NCBI GenBank assembly: GCA_965153355.1
Contig: OZ231128.1
Coordinates: forward strand, 45,508,001 to 45,572,000
Reading direction: 5' to 3'
From: Flaccisagitta enflata
Taxonomy: Eukaryota; Chaetognatha; Sagittoidea; Aphragmophora
Length of the DNA stretch: 64,000 nucleotides
The position numbers and the translations under genes are program-made. The notes under the pieces are model-generated. The model did no database searches and was not told the origin of the DNA. It saw only the letters and a program-made list of their open reading frames with translations. Of this stretch, positions 13,379 through 26,791 are shown in pieces (within the stretch, counting starts at the first letter, position 1; each line of letters begins with the position of its first letter).

Positions 13379-14323
13379 ACTATGGCAAAATAAAAAACCG
13401 AACAAATTTTGAGAGAGCAAAAATGTATGAAGATGTTGACCAATTTGCATAAAATTTACAGTGAATGATAACCATGATTTGGACTATGTCTGGTTAAAAT
13501 TTCATCAAAATCCGTCGAAAACTTTAGCCGCTATCACATTTTTAAACAAGTCACCTCTTTTTTGGTTTGCCAGAGATGACATTTATCCTAAATCAAAGTA
13601 ATAACATTTTTAGTAAAATTGGCACTGAGCAAAAAGTCTTGGGAGTTAAGTCATGATTTTTTAACTGTAGTCTGATGGTGCTATTTACTAATACTAGGCA
13701 AAATTCGTTTCTACTCAGATAAAGTCTAGTGGGGTAAATATTGGATGATTGTAAGCATGCTCAGGATAAGAAATAATCTGCTACCTGTTAGAATATTTTT
13801 GCAATTTGGGGGACTAGAAATGCTTCAATCTTCAAAAAAATTTTACTGGAGATGAACCATATGAACAAAAGTTCCCAGTTAAAAAATCATGATGATTGGT
13901 AAAAAACTACGGCCTTAGCATTAATTTATATTTCAGATTTCATCTTTATTTACCTCATTCTTAAAACCACAAAAATTTTTCTAAGAAAACTTGCTGTTTC
14001 TGCTAAAAAAATCAGAGTTTTGTGATGAAATTTTTACCACAGCCTGCTAACATGTGGTCTACTTCCACTTAAAATTTCATCAAAATCGGACTAGATTTAG
14101 TATGTTTTTTTAAAGTTTGTTTATTCAATCTTTGTAAATTCTTATGTGTGTACATTGAATTTCTGATCATCTGACAAGCACTTTTAAAGCAGGTCATCGA
14201 TTTTTTCAGTGATGCTTGAGGATACTAAAAAGTAACTTCAGTAGAAATTTCAGCACACTGGGTGAATTTTCAGAGGATTTATGAGCAAAAGAAGTAACTG
14301 TTCGGTTTTTTTTTTGCCATAGT
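13379..14323. mobile_element. Fold-back MITE, TA-flanked, about 945 bp
   Basis: The ends ACTATGGCAAAATAAAAAAC and GTTTTTTTTTTGCCATAGT-type are inverted, with TA at 13377-13378 and 14324-14325. Internal inverted pieces include TCATGATTTTTTAACTG (about 13652) and CAGTTAAAAAATCATGA (about 13878). A direct internal repeat 'TTAAAATTTCATCAAAATC' also occurs near 13493 and 14069. A similar 'GGCAAAATAAAAAA' block sits just inside the element at 55037-55852. It is non-coding and lies in the ARHGAP39 intron. Confidence 0.8.
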
Positions 14324-14370
14324 TATCAAAATTTATTTTGTATGTGAACACTCCCTCGTGTGCTTAAAAG

Positions 14371-14379
<9 letters not shown>

Positions 14380-14431
<52 letters not shown>
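14380..14431. repeat. (CT)n microsatellite
   Basis: About 52 bp of CT, 37 bp downstream (gene sense) of the donor of the ARHGAP39 exon ending at 14468. Confidence 0.95.
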
Positions 14432-14436
<5 letters not shown>

Positions 14437-14440
14437 TTTA

Positions 14441-14581
<141 letters not shown>

Positions 14582-14697
14582 TCAGACAGTAGTTTTTCAG
14601 TTCACGACCCTATTGCGGCATTTCAGTTACAAGGGAGTTTCTCCGTGTCATATTATGTCTACCTCGTTGTATGTAACCATTTTTGCCTCACTTATTA

Positions 14698-15067
14698 TAA
14701 CAAGGCCAACACCTATAAGTCGCGTGCGAGACTTACAGACTTAAAATGACTTAGAATGACTTAGAATGGCTTAAAATGACTTAGAATGGCTTAGAATGAC
14801 TTAAAATGACCAAAAAGGACTTAAAATGACTAAATGACCAAATGACCGAAAATAACTTAAAATGACTTAAAATGACTTAAAATGATTTAGAATGACTTAG
14901 AATGACTAGGCATGACTTACAATGACTTTAGATTACTTAACACACCCTATAATGACTTAAAAAATGTCTCAACGGACAAAAAAGTAAAAAAGGGGACCGA
15001 CCGACCGACCGACCGACCAACGGACCGACAAAGCGGGGTGTAGAGTCGCGTAGCACGCGACTAAAAA
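14698..15067 (+). mobile_element. Family E modular element (complete)
   Basis: It starts AACAAGGCCAACACCTATAA and continues with about 20 degenerate 10-bp units (AATGACTTA-type) to about 14960. It then has AAAAAGTAAAAAAGGGGACC, a GACC/GACG ladder, and the shared end 'CAAAGCGGGGTGTAGAGTCG' with hairpin GTCGCGTAGCACGCGAC and TAAAAA. Other copies are at 25870-26140 and (reverse) 27533-27745. It lies in an ARHGAP39 intron in antisense orientation. Confidence 0.85.
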
Positions 15068-15286
15068 TTTAAATAAAGAAAAGTTTCCTCTATGGCATCC
15101 ATGTTTGGATGATTGTTGCCTTCTCATTTTATTTTCCAGAAAAAAGTAAATTGTTGAATTTATATTTCTTTTGTAATCTATTAATCATACTTGTATACAT
15201 ACTTGTATAATTACATACTTGTGTAATTGTATCGCAAAGAATCCCGCGGAATGAAAAAAAAAGGTAATGGATGCGTGTGCATTCGT

Positions 15287-15508
<222 letters not shown>

Positions 15509-15514
15509 TGCCTA

Positions 15515-16200
<686 letters not shown>

Positions 16201-16204
16201 CACG

Positions 16205-16750
16205 AATGAATAAATGAATGATGAATAAATGAATGAATGAAAGAAAATGGATGAATGTAAGAAAATGAGTAAATAAATGAATGTACAAAAAAATTATAAA
16301 ATGAATGATATGATGAAAGAATACAGGGATTGAAAATGAAAATATTCTCATATTATCATATTCTCATATCCTCATATTCGATGTTCTTCTTCCAACAAAA
16401 TAATAATGAGTAAATGTGTGTAAGCAAGAATGAGTGAATTGATAATTGAATGAATGAATGAATGAATGAATGAATGAATGAATGAATGAATGAATGGATG
16501 CATGAATGAATGAATGAATGAATGAATGAATGAATGAATGAATGAATAAATGAATGAATGAAAGAATGAATATGAATGAATGAATGAATGAATGAATGAA
16601 TGAATGAATGAAAGAATGAATGCATGCATAAATGAATGAATGAATGAATGAATGAATGAATGAATGAATGAATGAATGAATGAATGAATGAATGAATGAA
16701 TAGATAAATAGATGAATAAATGAATGAATGAATGAAGGAATGAACGACCA
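16205..16750. repeat. (GAAT)n array with variants, about 545 bp
   Basis: Tetranucleotide GAAT with AAAT, GGAT and GCAT variants; the block at 16440-16740 is nearly pure. 'FIHSFIHS' peptide frames on the minus strand are artefacts. Similar arrays recur at 27164, 58066 and 62060. Confidence 0.95.
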
Positions 16751-16838
16751 AATGAATGAATTTCTACATAAGGGACACAGTTTGATATGCACTTAAGTTG
16801 TGTGAATAAAAAAGAGGTTATGTGCCTTTTTTCCTCAG

Positions 16839-16959
16839 GTGGGAAGCGTCTGGCGCTACGCCATGAGTCTGCGCCACGAATCGCCTGAGGACAAAGTTAA
16901 GCGAATAAGAGAGCAAAAGAACTCCCACTTTTGGGAAAACCACGACTATACCCAGGAGG
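16839..16959 (+). CDS. Orphan exon candidate, unknown protein
   Basis: The sequence follows a good acceptor (TGCCTTTTTTCCTCAG) and is open in one plus-strand frame only. It encodes VGSVWRYAMSLRHESPEDK then VKRIREQKNSHFWENHDYTQ and EG. Composition and codon use look like real protein, whereas the other two plus frames hit stops within 20 codons. The likely donor is G/GTGTCAG at 16960, followed at once by (GA)n, an arrangement like the ARHGAP39 exon ending at 15516. I do not recognise the family. No partner exon was found nearby on the plus strand, so it could be a nested gene, a lone exon of a long gene, or a relic. Confidence 0.4.
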
Positions 16960-16961
16960 GT

Positions 16962-16967
<6 letters not shown>

Positions 16968-17011
<44 letters not shown>
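16968..17011. repeat. (GA)n microsatellite
   Basis: About 44 bp of GA directly after the exon candidate. Confidence 0.95.
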
Positions 17012-17017
<6 letters not shown>

Positions 17018-17044
17018 TGAAAAAGAAGGAGAAGCGTATTGTTA

Positions 17045-19025
17045 ACCCTCATCCTAGTAGATAGATAATCATTCGCTTGCAAAGACTAAGTTGCTCACAC
17101 AAGTCATGTCACAAGTCAGACACGTAGAATTATCAACACTAACAGGGGATGTAAACTTAAACACCATCGCATACGCACTAACAGTGAACTGTGTACCTTT
17201 TTAATGAAGCAATGCTGTCCCTAGCCATGTGGAAAATAAATAATTCTTTTATATAAGCGCCTTTGGTTCAATTTTTTTTTTAATTCATGTCTCTTTGGAC
17301 AAGTGCTGCAATAGATTTGCAATAGATCAAGAAATGCAAAGTGGTATTACACATTGGGAATCCTTATTTAGTTAAAAAGTCAGGCATGACTTTGTTCTTG
17401 TGGCAAAAGATGGCACTGACATTTTTATTCTAGATCAATCCATGTCTATGGTAATTTTCAATTTTTGATTAAGTGATAGAAATCTATATCATAAATACAC
17501 AGAAGTTTGGTTTTATATCATCTTAATGAATGCCTCATATTCTTGATAGTGGCAGTATCAGTGATGCACTGACATTTACAAACACGCACACGCACGCTTA
17601 CCTGCACACAAACACACACGCACATTATGTCCTTAGTCGCCAATCTCGGATGTGGGCAGAATATCGCACAAAACCAAAGTGTTGGCTCTTGATCTCTTCT
17701 TTAATTTTCGACGAGTAGATTACAATTTTTTTACTACTTCTCTCACAAATTTATGTTTTGATGCCTGCTCACACCACACAGAAAAAAAAAGAAGATGAAA
17801 TAAAAAAAACAAACTTGCCCGAATGTTTTTTCTATTCTCTCTTTGGAAATTCCTTTGTGGGATATTGATTTCATTTGGGGAAACTGACAGAAAGAAGCAA
17901 GAATCTCCGTTGGAAAAAGGGGCGCAGTTTATTTTTGTTTGGACCTCACAACAAACCCGAAAACGGGAGAAGAACCTGCCTTAGTTTTCAAACGTGTATA
18001 TTAGACACCTGAACTCAACACTCAGACGCTCAAAGGGGTGACCGAGGGGCATATAAAAGGTGTTGGATGAGAGAAAAAGATTAAGATGAAGAACAGGAAC
18101 AAGAACAAGAAAAAAAAAAAAAAAGGAATAGGAAAAGGAAAATGAAGAAGAACAAGAAGATCAAGAACAAGCCCGATAGGGCACACCCCCACAAGTCTAG
18201 GAAATAGAATGGAATTAGGTGATTTGCGCCATAAAAATAGATCTGTTTGGCAGATGTTTTCTTAGTAGAAAATCTTAGCCGCTTAAACATTTAGGTTCTC
18301 TCATCTACTGACTATGTAGTTCAAGTCTCCATCTTGCATGGTAAGGGCTGACGGCCCTGAATTTTGCATTTTATGTATGAAGGTATTTTTACTCCATTTT
18401 CCTAGATCTCATAAAAATGCACTTTTGAGTTCATTTAGTGCTCTGAGGTTTATACCTTGTCCTCTATATGAATGCCCTGCCCTGAAACTAAACCAAGAGG
18501 ATAAATTAGGTCTATCTACAATAATATTTGGTAAGAGACATATGATTTTGGGCCTAAAATGATTCTATTTCCAGATATCATATAAATGATGGGACTGTGG
18601 GCAACGATGCGTCCTCTTGTGAGGTCTGTGCAGAAAGAAGCTATCGGTTATGACTGAACTTACAGATTCACCTTTGATATATATGATGAGCTACTATTCT
18701 ATGGTAGCAGTAAGGGAGATCAACAGATCATCTTTGATAAGTTTTGCATACTGCAGTGCTTATCTTAGACATTTCTCATTACGCTTTTGGGGACGTATTA
18801 TGAAAAAAATGTTTAAATAATATCAGGCACAAGTCAATCAGCAAACGATGAAATATTTTTCCATGAAATGAATAAGTGAAAACGCACTGAGAGCAGTAGC
18901 ATAACTTTCATGAGTTCTTGGAATGGAATGTAAAATGATTTTCTTTATAAAAATTTGATTCCAAGGGTTGAAATGACAAAGGCAGGATGATGAAAATGGC
19001 GCAACTCTTGAGATGCGAGGACGCA
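17045..19025. other. AT-rich stretch, no gene recognised
   Basis: Short CACA-type runs are at 17578-17625 and a small A/G-rich patch is at 18065-18170. A plus-strand phrase near 18670-18770 reads FTFDIYDELLFYGSSKGDQQ, preceded by a stop and a possible TTACAG acceptor. It is too short to call. Nothing else is supported. Confidence 0.4.
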
Positions 19026-19029
19026 TCAA

Positions 19030-19175
19030 TCAAGGCTGGATACACGGCAATCCAGTGGCGGATGGTTGGACAGGAGCAGTTTCGCGAAAAACCACTTGGA
19101 ATTTAGAAATGTTACGGACGGACCTACCAACCGACACGGCAAGGTGTAGACTCGCGTGTCCGCGACTACAAAGAA
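19030..19175 (+). repeat. Family A/C element, diverged
   Basis: 'AAGGCTGGATACACGGCAAT', then 'TTGGACAGGAGCAG', a short GGACC ladder and the end 'GTAGACTCGCGTGTCCGCGA'. Order and orientation match other family A copies, but the interior is shortened. A polypurine tract begins at its end. Confidence 0.7.
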
Positions 19176-19494
19176 GAAGAAGAAGAGGAAAAAGAAAAAA
19201 AAAAGTAGAAGAGGAGAGAGGAAGAAGGAGAAGAAAAAGAGAAAAAACAACCAGAAAGAAAGAGAAAAGAAAAAAAAAAAAGAATAAAAAGGTAAAGAAA
19301 AAGGATAAACAAAGAGTAACTTACAAAAATTTCTTGAAAAAAAAAAAGCAACTGCAAAGACGTAACTATTATGGTTGGAGCAATGCAACTGACTGTCTAT
19401 TTAGTGCTATGGTTTCAACACAAACAATATGTGAGATAACAATCTTTGGAAACAAGTCATCGGCGCGTTTTTAGAAGTTGACAGACAGACGGAC

Positions 19495-19551
<57 letters not shown>

Positions 19552-19761
19552 CTCTATTATTGCCAACCTCACTCGCAATTCCATTCAACTCCATGAAAGT
19601 TTTTCTTTCCCTGCGTCATTTCCACGGGCTTTTGGGATAAGCAGAGAAGAAGAAAGAAAAAAGAAAGAAGAGAGAAACAAAGAAACAGAAAAAGAGAGAG
19701 ATATGAGAAAGAAAGGAGATAAAGAAAGAGGAGAGAAAGAATGAAAAGAAAGAAAAAAATA

Positions 19762-19807
<46 letters not shown>

Positions 19808-19960
19808 CAAAGAAACAAAGAAACAAAGAAAGAAAGAAAGAAACACTGCAAGAATGAAAAATAGTGAACAGGCGGACATAGTCAGAGACAGAATAAGGCA
19901 GAGATAGAGAAACAGACTCTAAGACGGAAACAGAGACGGAGAGAGAGAGAGAAAGTTGAG
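19170..19960. repeat. Polypurine and (GA)n/(GAAA)n tracts
   Basis: AAG/GAA-rich DNA is at 19170-19350, perfect (GA)n at 19500-19549, then GAAA, GAAAC and AGAC units at 19640-19960. An island of mixed sequence at 19350-19480 shows no gene. Confidence 0.9.
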
Positions 19961-20338
19961 TAAAAAAAAGATTAAGAGAGATTCTCCCCATTTTCACAGT
20001 AAACACAATTTCTTTCTATCCTCGTTTTCGAGTGTCCTTAATGTCAACTTTAGTCGTGGAAAAAGCAGTCATGTCAAGGAGCAAAACGAGTTCCTTGAGC
20101 CAAAATGGCTTTCGGAGAATTCTTTATGTGGAATGAAAAGCTGAAAAGCAAGAGAAAACGAAGAAACTTAAAGGAATAAGAACGGGGATGAGTTAAGGAA
20201 GAAAAGGGTTCTCTTTCCAGGCATGGAAACCCCCCTTACCCTACGCCCGTCACCCTCCCCATGTCCCACTGCCACCCGCCCTACACAACGAAGCAAAAAT
20301 GAATTCAAAGCCGCGGGCTAGGAATGGAAGAGAATAAG

Positions 20339-20353
20339 AGAGAGAGAGAGAGG

Positions 20354-20410
<57 letters not shown>
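20339..20410. repeat. (GA)n microsatellite, imperfect
   Basis: GA dinucleotides with GGGA and AAAG interruptions. Confidence 0.93.
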
Positions 20411-20411
<1 letters not shown>

Positions 20412-20575
20412 ATTACTGGCTTACTAAATGAGTAAGTGAATTACTGACTTACTGACTGTCGGTTTGACCGACGGACAAATTAAGGTCCATTTGCTAATGA
20501 ATTAGTCCATACATAAATTGATACATTCATCCGTAGGTACCTAAAAACATATGACACACATAATGAGAAATTACG

Positions 20576-20757
20576 AATATACATACATACATACATACAT
20601 ACATACATACATACATACATACATACATACATACATACATACATACATACATACATACATACATACATTATGATACATACATACATACATACATACATAC
20701 ATACATACATACATACATACATACATACATACATACATACATACATACATACATACA
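20576..20757. repeat. (CATA)n microsatellite, about 180 bp
   Basis: Perfect ATAC tetranucleotide with one interruption (CATTATGATAC) near 20668. Confidence 0.96.
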
Positions 20758-21092
20758 CACATCAAAATAAGTCCTGACATAAGGTCACAGACATGGAATA
20801 GACATTTTTAGAGAGAACGACAAACAAAACAGGCGGAGAAGGACTCACAGGCGTTAGCACGAACAACAACCATGAGTTGAGAGAGAAAGACACCACCGCA
20901 AAAGCCGGTCTTCGTTGTTGGGAAATTGAATTTTAATTTGTTCTACGCGTGTTCATGTATAATTGTGTGTATGCCTTTTCAACTGCCGCCAGCCTCCCGC
21001 CGTCTGGGCTCGTGATGGTTTTTTGTTTCTTTTTTTTTTTTGTAATTCTCGACCGGCGGAGGGAACGCTTGAGAGAACCAAAGGATAAGAAA

Positions 21093-21170
21093 ACAAGGCC
21101 GGATACACGGCTTCTCCAGTAGCGTGCGGGTAGGCAGGGGCCGTATTTGTAGTGACTTGAAAAAAACAAA
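21093..21170 (+). repeat. Family A element, 5' half
   Basis: AACAAGGCCGGATACACGGC, then 'CTCCAGTAGCGTGCGGGTAG' and 'CAGGGGCCGTATTTGTAGTG'. It stops before the GGAC ladder and is followed by AAGAAC-rich DNA. Confidence 0.8.
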
Positions 21171-21398
21171 CAAAAAAGTAAAGAACAAGAAGATCAAGAA
21201 CAAGAAGAAGAACGAGAAAAAGGACAAGTTGAAAAAAACAAAAAAAGAACAAAAAGAAAAAAAGGGGAAGAAGGAAAAAGACAACTCTTGATGAATGTGT
21301 TGTGCCCTTTCATAAGAAAATTTACAGCAAGAAGAGGGAAGGGAGGAAGACCTTCTGTCCTCTGCATTTTGCCAAGATTCAGCTGAGGAAAACATTTA

Positions 21399-21638
21399 GG
21401 GCGTGTTTCTAGTGACCAAAAACGCGCTTCTTCCTGTGAAACGCGATAACAGCGTGAACACATGCTCAAGAATTCCAACTGTCCCAGGTGGGAGTGAGCA
21501 AAGTAAGTGAGCAAGCCTGTGAATGGAGTGAGCAAGCAAAGCGGAGCGAGTGAGCGGAGTAGGCGTTGCGAGCGAACGAACGTAGCGTGCGACCAAGTGG
21601 CCTGTTGAAAACGCGATTGTCTCTGACTAGAAACGCCC
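21399..21638. mobile_element. Family D element, copy 1 (240 bp)
   Basis: Inverted ends GGGCGTGTTTCTAGT and ACTAGAAACGCCC enclose AACGCG-containing subterminal blocks and a GAGCAAGC/GAGCGA-rich core. It is inverted relative to copies at 25177, 28875 and 47572. No coding frame is conserved between copies. Confidence 0.85.
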
Positions 21639-21639
21639 C

Positions 21640-22640
21640 CTGAGTGTACGTGGATAGAAAAATGTCAGGGGCTTGAGGCGGATTGAAACAATGAAACATA
21701 AAACCCACTAGAATGTTGATTGATGCACTTCAAGATGGATGGAAATTAGAAAAAAAAACTTGTCTAATGCAAATTGAAGTTTGATGGAAAATTGACCCTT
21801 TTTTCCGGCTCTTGCTCCCAATATCAAATCAAGATAGGATGGTCAAACTAGCCTGGTAAAGGTTGGTACCAATTTGTATATTGCTACAGCCCAAAGAATT
21901 GCAACAATTTATTTTTGTTCCAAGTTAGCACCATATTCTCTAGATACATTATTGGAACTACAATTAATGTTAGCAAACTGACAAATTTGGTGAAAAACTC
22001 TCTTCTATGCTGGACTTGTTAAATCCCGTTGGAATATTGAACGCCTGTCTCCCGCTACCATTCCCAAATCCCGTCACCCAAATTGAGTTTTGATACCTAA
22101 AAGTTATCAGATGACAGTAGATACTCATTGTGTTAGGGGCGAAATATTTTGGGCGTTTGGCCGGCCTCCATAATGCTGGCCTTGAAATACCTTTGAAAGT
22201 TGTGGTCGCACTCTCCTTACATCCATGATGTCCTATTATTCATCGAGTAATGCTAAGGTAAGATCAACACTTCCCACTCAGAACCTTCCCTCCCGAGAGT
22301 TTCATATTTAACGTAGAAATATCCTGTACCAAATGGATTCCGGATGATTGACGAGAAATCTTGAATATAAAGCGTATTTCACACTCAACTTCGAAGTGCC
22401 TTCAGACTTGAGTGGTTACTAAAGTTTTTTAACCTTTGGCGCGAGGAAATGAGACTTTGTAGTAAGTGAAAGAAAAAAAAAAGTAAAGCTTGATATTCAT
22501 TTTTTTACAGTTGTGTATAAAAGGGCAGGATAAATGATGGACTAAAAGGAGAGGCAATCAAAAACTATATTTTGTCTGCCTTAAAATGCTGACAAAAAGA
22601 GGAGACTAACGATGACCCTTCATTTGGGCACGTGGGCGGG
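21640..22640. other. Unique DNA, no gene recognised
   Basis: A plus-strand AAG/GTAAGA donor-like site at 22256 has no convincing exon before it. Otherwise nothing is supported. Confidence 0.4.
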
Positions 22641-22714
22641 TGTAGAAAAGTGACACAGAACTACGTATGCAGAGAAAAGTACAGCGTTACCAAAGTCGAC
22701 TAAAGCTTCTAAAA

Positions 22715-22885
22715 ATTAAACAAGTAACCCCGGGTTACAATATCGTTGCGGGACGGACGGACGGACAGAAAGACGGAGATACGAAGGGGACGGTTGGAAG
22801 GACAGACGGACGGATGGATGGATCGACAGACGGACAGACGGATGGATGGATGGATGGATGGACGGACGGACAAAGCCTCTTTTCG
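22715..22885 (+). repeat. Family C element remnant with GGAC/GGAT ladder
   Basis: 'AGTAACCCCGGGTTACAATA' with 'TCGTTGCGGGACGG', then about 110 bp of GGAC/AGAC/GGAT units ending 'GACAAAGCCTCTTTTCGAGT'. This is the C-type order (GTGACC...TTGC, ladder, AAGCCTCTT) in plus orientation. Confidence 0.7.
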
Positions 22886-23084
22886 AGTGGGCGACTGAAA
22901 AGGCAAATTCACAAACAAATGGGTTGTCTCATTTTCTTGCTTGCTTGCTTTAAAAATGTGAGAAAATGAAAGTCAATTCGATTTTGATAATGGATAATGG
23001 TTGTGAACATGAAAGAAATCTGTATCTAAACAACTTTCGCGCACGTGTGTGTATTTGTGCGTGTGCGCGCGCATGCGTTTGCGT

Positions 23085-23771
<687 letters not shown>

Positions 23772-24105
23772 GTATGTGCGATCATGTACGTGTATGGGTC
23801 CTCGCATATGTCTTTAACTGTGCCGGATTCTGTCACATTTTAGCATATACCAATTACCAACATCAACTAAAAATCTGAAGTTATTTTCGGCGAGCTAGTA
23901 TAGTAGGGTTTACTATTTAGTTTAAATACCATTTCGATTCAAAACCGGTGAAACCGTGCGTATGTAAATTACATGGACTCTATCGTCTTCTGCCTTGTCA
24001 TATTGCTTATCTGCTTTTCAATTTCTCTCTCCCCTCAATTCCTCAAATCATCATTTAAATTGCCCATTTTCTTTTAGACACTAACACACACACATTCTAG
24101 AAATA

Positions 24106-24219
<114 letters not shown>

Positions 24220-24299
24220 CTTTCACTCTTGCAACGTCGATATATATCTTTCATTGTCAGGGAATTATTCTAAGGTTGGATGCGCCCGGTCGAATATAG

Positions 24300-24705
24300 A
24301 TCACCGCGCCGTTTCCACTTTTTCTCAGTTTATCTTCTTGTTTTTTTTCCTTCGTATTTTTTTCCTTTTTTCCCCCGATTTTTTTCGTTCTTCCCCTTTT
24401 TTTTCTCATCAAACATGACTTTTTATTCTTCCCTTCAGGCCTTTTCATTGTGGTTCATTGGCGCTCAACCTGTCATGTTTTCCTCCTTATTTTCCCCATT
24501 CTTTTCAATTTTTTTTTCTACTTCTTTTCCTTTTTTTCCCTTCTCGCCGCCCAACTTTTTTTTTTGGCTCTTTTCTTTGCTCGTTTTTTTGATATTTCCT
24601 TTCCTCTATCTTTTTTTTTTTTTGAGGGGGGTGGGGCGCTTTTGTTTTTTTTTCTGTTTTCTTTTTATCACCTTTTTTGGCTTCTCACTTTTTCCACAGA
24701 TTTAT
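24300..24705. repeat. T-rich polypyrimidine tract
   Basis: Long T runs separated by CC or TTC. It ends at TTCTGGGCAGCAGCCCCAGA, which resembles a family B terminus. Confidence 0.75.
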
Positions 24706-24724
24706 ATTTTCTGGGCAGCAGCCC

Positions 24725-25170
24725 CAGAAGATCCCGCTTTTGAGTTGCTTCTCAGTCTCAAAGTCAAGCCACAGCTAAATGACACAATTTAGATACCGGT
24801 TGGCCATCGCTTTTTAGTTTTTCTCAAATATTTCATCCAAAAACACCTCACGCTCATAGAGTGATCTTTGATTTTAGACCAATCTGTCATGTATAGCTCA
24901 AGCTTTTTGAAAATAAGATCTATTTCAACAAAAACTGTTTCTAAAATGCATTGAGATATTGAGCTAAAACTGCTAATATCTTTTTTTACTCAAAATTGAT
25001 GATGTTTGCAAACTATCTTTGCTAGACCAAACACTTAACATTAAAAAGTAATGTAAGCTTGATAATTTTCTCACTTTAAGATTGATTACCCTGTAGTTCC
25101 CTGCATACACCTGAAATTTCGAGCCTCAAACTGGCTATAAAACAGTGTAGCATCAGTTTGATAGATTGTG
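24725..25170. other. Repeat debris with the fold-back internal motif
   Basis: 'TTTTAGACCAATCTGTCATG' and 'TATAGCTCAAGCTTTTTGAA' at about 24875-24915 match the internal motif of the MITEs at 10460, 44901 and 55037. Inverted ends were not identified. No gene is visible. Confidence 0.45.
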
Positions 25171-25176
25171 GACATA

Positions 25177-25433
25177 GGGGGCGTTTCTGGTCAGAGACAA
25201 TTGCATTTTTAATGGGCCACTTGGTCGCTCGGTACATTCGTTCGCTCCCACCGCTCACTCTGCAGCGCCTTGCTTTGCTATGCTCGCTATGCAACGCTCA
25301 CTTTGCTCGCTCACTCCATTCATGGGCTTGCTCCCTCCCTCGTGGGACACTTAAAATTCTTGAATATGTGTTCACGCTGTAAACGCGCTTCACAGGAACA
25401 AATGCGTTTTCCATCTTCACTAGAAACACGCCC
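25177..25433. mobile_element. Family D element, copy 2
   Basis: GGGCGTTTCTGGT at the left, ACTAGAAACACGCCC at the right. The interior reads 'GGGCCACTTGGTCGCTCGGT', CTCGCT-type units and 'GTGTTCACGCTGTAAACGCG'. Confidence 0.85.
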
Positions 25434-25535
25434 ATAATCCGGACATTCTGTCCGCCAATTCCCGAAAACAGCCTTGACAGCCAGTGACAGACTGATGAAT
25501 AGACAGATAGACAGAGAAAAGACCGGCCGAAGGGA

Positions 25536-25540
<5 letters not shown>

Positions 25541-25573
<33 letters not shown>
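25541..25573. repeat. (GA)n microsatellite
   Basis: About 33 bp of GA. Confidence 0.93.
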
Positions 25574-25576
<3 letters not shown>

Positions 25577-25869
25577 ATTCTGAGCATTCCTCTTTTTGAT
25601 TAGCGCTCGAACCCCGGTACCAGCGTCAAGCAACCTCTTTCAAGGAAAAAGGGCGAGGAGTGAATCGGAAAAAAAGGTGGAAGGAATAGAAGTACTTTTT
25701 TTAAATATTTATAAGAACCAGTAAAATTTTCCTGAGGCTGGGACGTCCTTAACATATGGAAATGTTTAGGAGTTTTTTTTTCAATTCTGATTCAAGATTC
25801 ACTTTCCTGGTAAAATTACCAATCACTTGATGAGTCGCGCTATATAACTCTAAAATTCTGTTTCATTTT

Positions 25870-26140
25870 CTATGCCACAGTTAAAAAAACAAGACCGAAA
25901 ATGACCTAAAATAACTTAAAATGACTTAAAATGACTTAGAATGACTCAAAATGACTTAGAATAACTATTAATGACTTAAAATGACTTAAAATGACCTAAG
26001 AGTTGATGTTATATTACAAAAAAGTAAAGTGTGACGGACGGGCCGACGGACGGACCGACGGACCAACAGACCGACGGACGGACTGACGGACGGACGGACC
26101 GACAAAGCGGGGTGTAGAGTTGCGTGCACGCGACTAAAAA
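25870..26140 (+). mobile_element. Family E modular element
   Basis: 'AACAAGACCGAAAATGACCT', about ten ACTTAAAATG units, 'AAAAAAGTAAAGTGTGACGG', a GGAC/CGAC ladder, then 'GACAAAGCGGGGTGTAGAGT', hairpin TGCGTGCACGCGA and CTAAAAA. The start lacks the second GTCGCGTGCG hairpin seen in the copy at 14698. Confidence 0.8.
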
Positions 26141-26329
26141 TTATGGCTAGCAGACAGATCAACATGCTTCTATACCATGGTCATGACTCGTGACTCACGA
26201 GTTAACAACGCCGGTTGTTAACCTATGATATCTTCCAATACAACAAAGAACCTGGGTAGGTAGGGCACTACCGTACCCACACCCCAACTCCCCCTCAACA
26301 GCCCCTCCCCACACATACACATCCGTGTT

Positions 26330-26440
26330 ACTATAATTTTTGACTAAAGTGCGTTGTGGACCAACGAATGGACTGACAGATGAACCGGCGGACGAACAAA
26401 CCCTCTTATAGAATCGTATGTCTGGAATATAAGAAACTTA
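26330..26440 (+). repeat. Family C-like ladder fragment
   Basis: 'GACCAACGAATGGACTGACA', a GGCGGACGAACAAA run and 'CCCTCTTATAGAATCGTATG', the 'CCTCTTATAGAG' end of C-type elements. Confidence 0.6.
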
Positions 26441-26624
26441 GACAACTCTGATAGGCGCATTGGGCGGGGTCAGTGCAATGGTGCGAATAAGGACATCATT
26501 GAACGAAGCATGGATCGAAGGATCAGCGGACAAGCTAACAAAGTCAATATTATAACAAGGACAACCCTTTACAGTCGCGTGCGGTTGTTAAGACCATTAG
26601 ACCAAAAGATAAAAAAAAACAAAC

Positions 26625-26791
26625 AAAAGACCAACAGACTAAATGTAAATTGACTTAGATTAACTTTAAATAACTTAGAATGACTTGAAATGACTTTAAA
26701 TGGAGTAAAATGTCAAAAAAAAGCTAAGCGTGACAGACCGATGGACGGACCGACCGACCGACCGACAGACGGACAGAGTGGGTTTAAGAGT

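Noticed and set aside
16356-16792. FIHSFIHS-type repeat 'proteins', also near 27000-27400, 58031-58193 and 62037-62300
   Set aside because: Translation of (GAAT)n; there is no start or splice context and several frames are equivalent.
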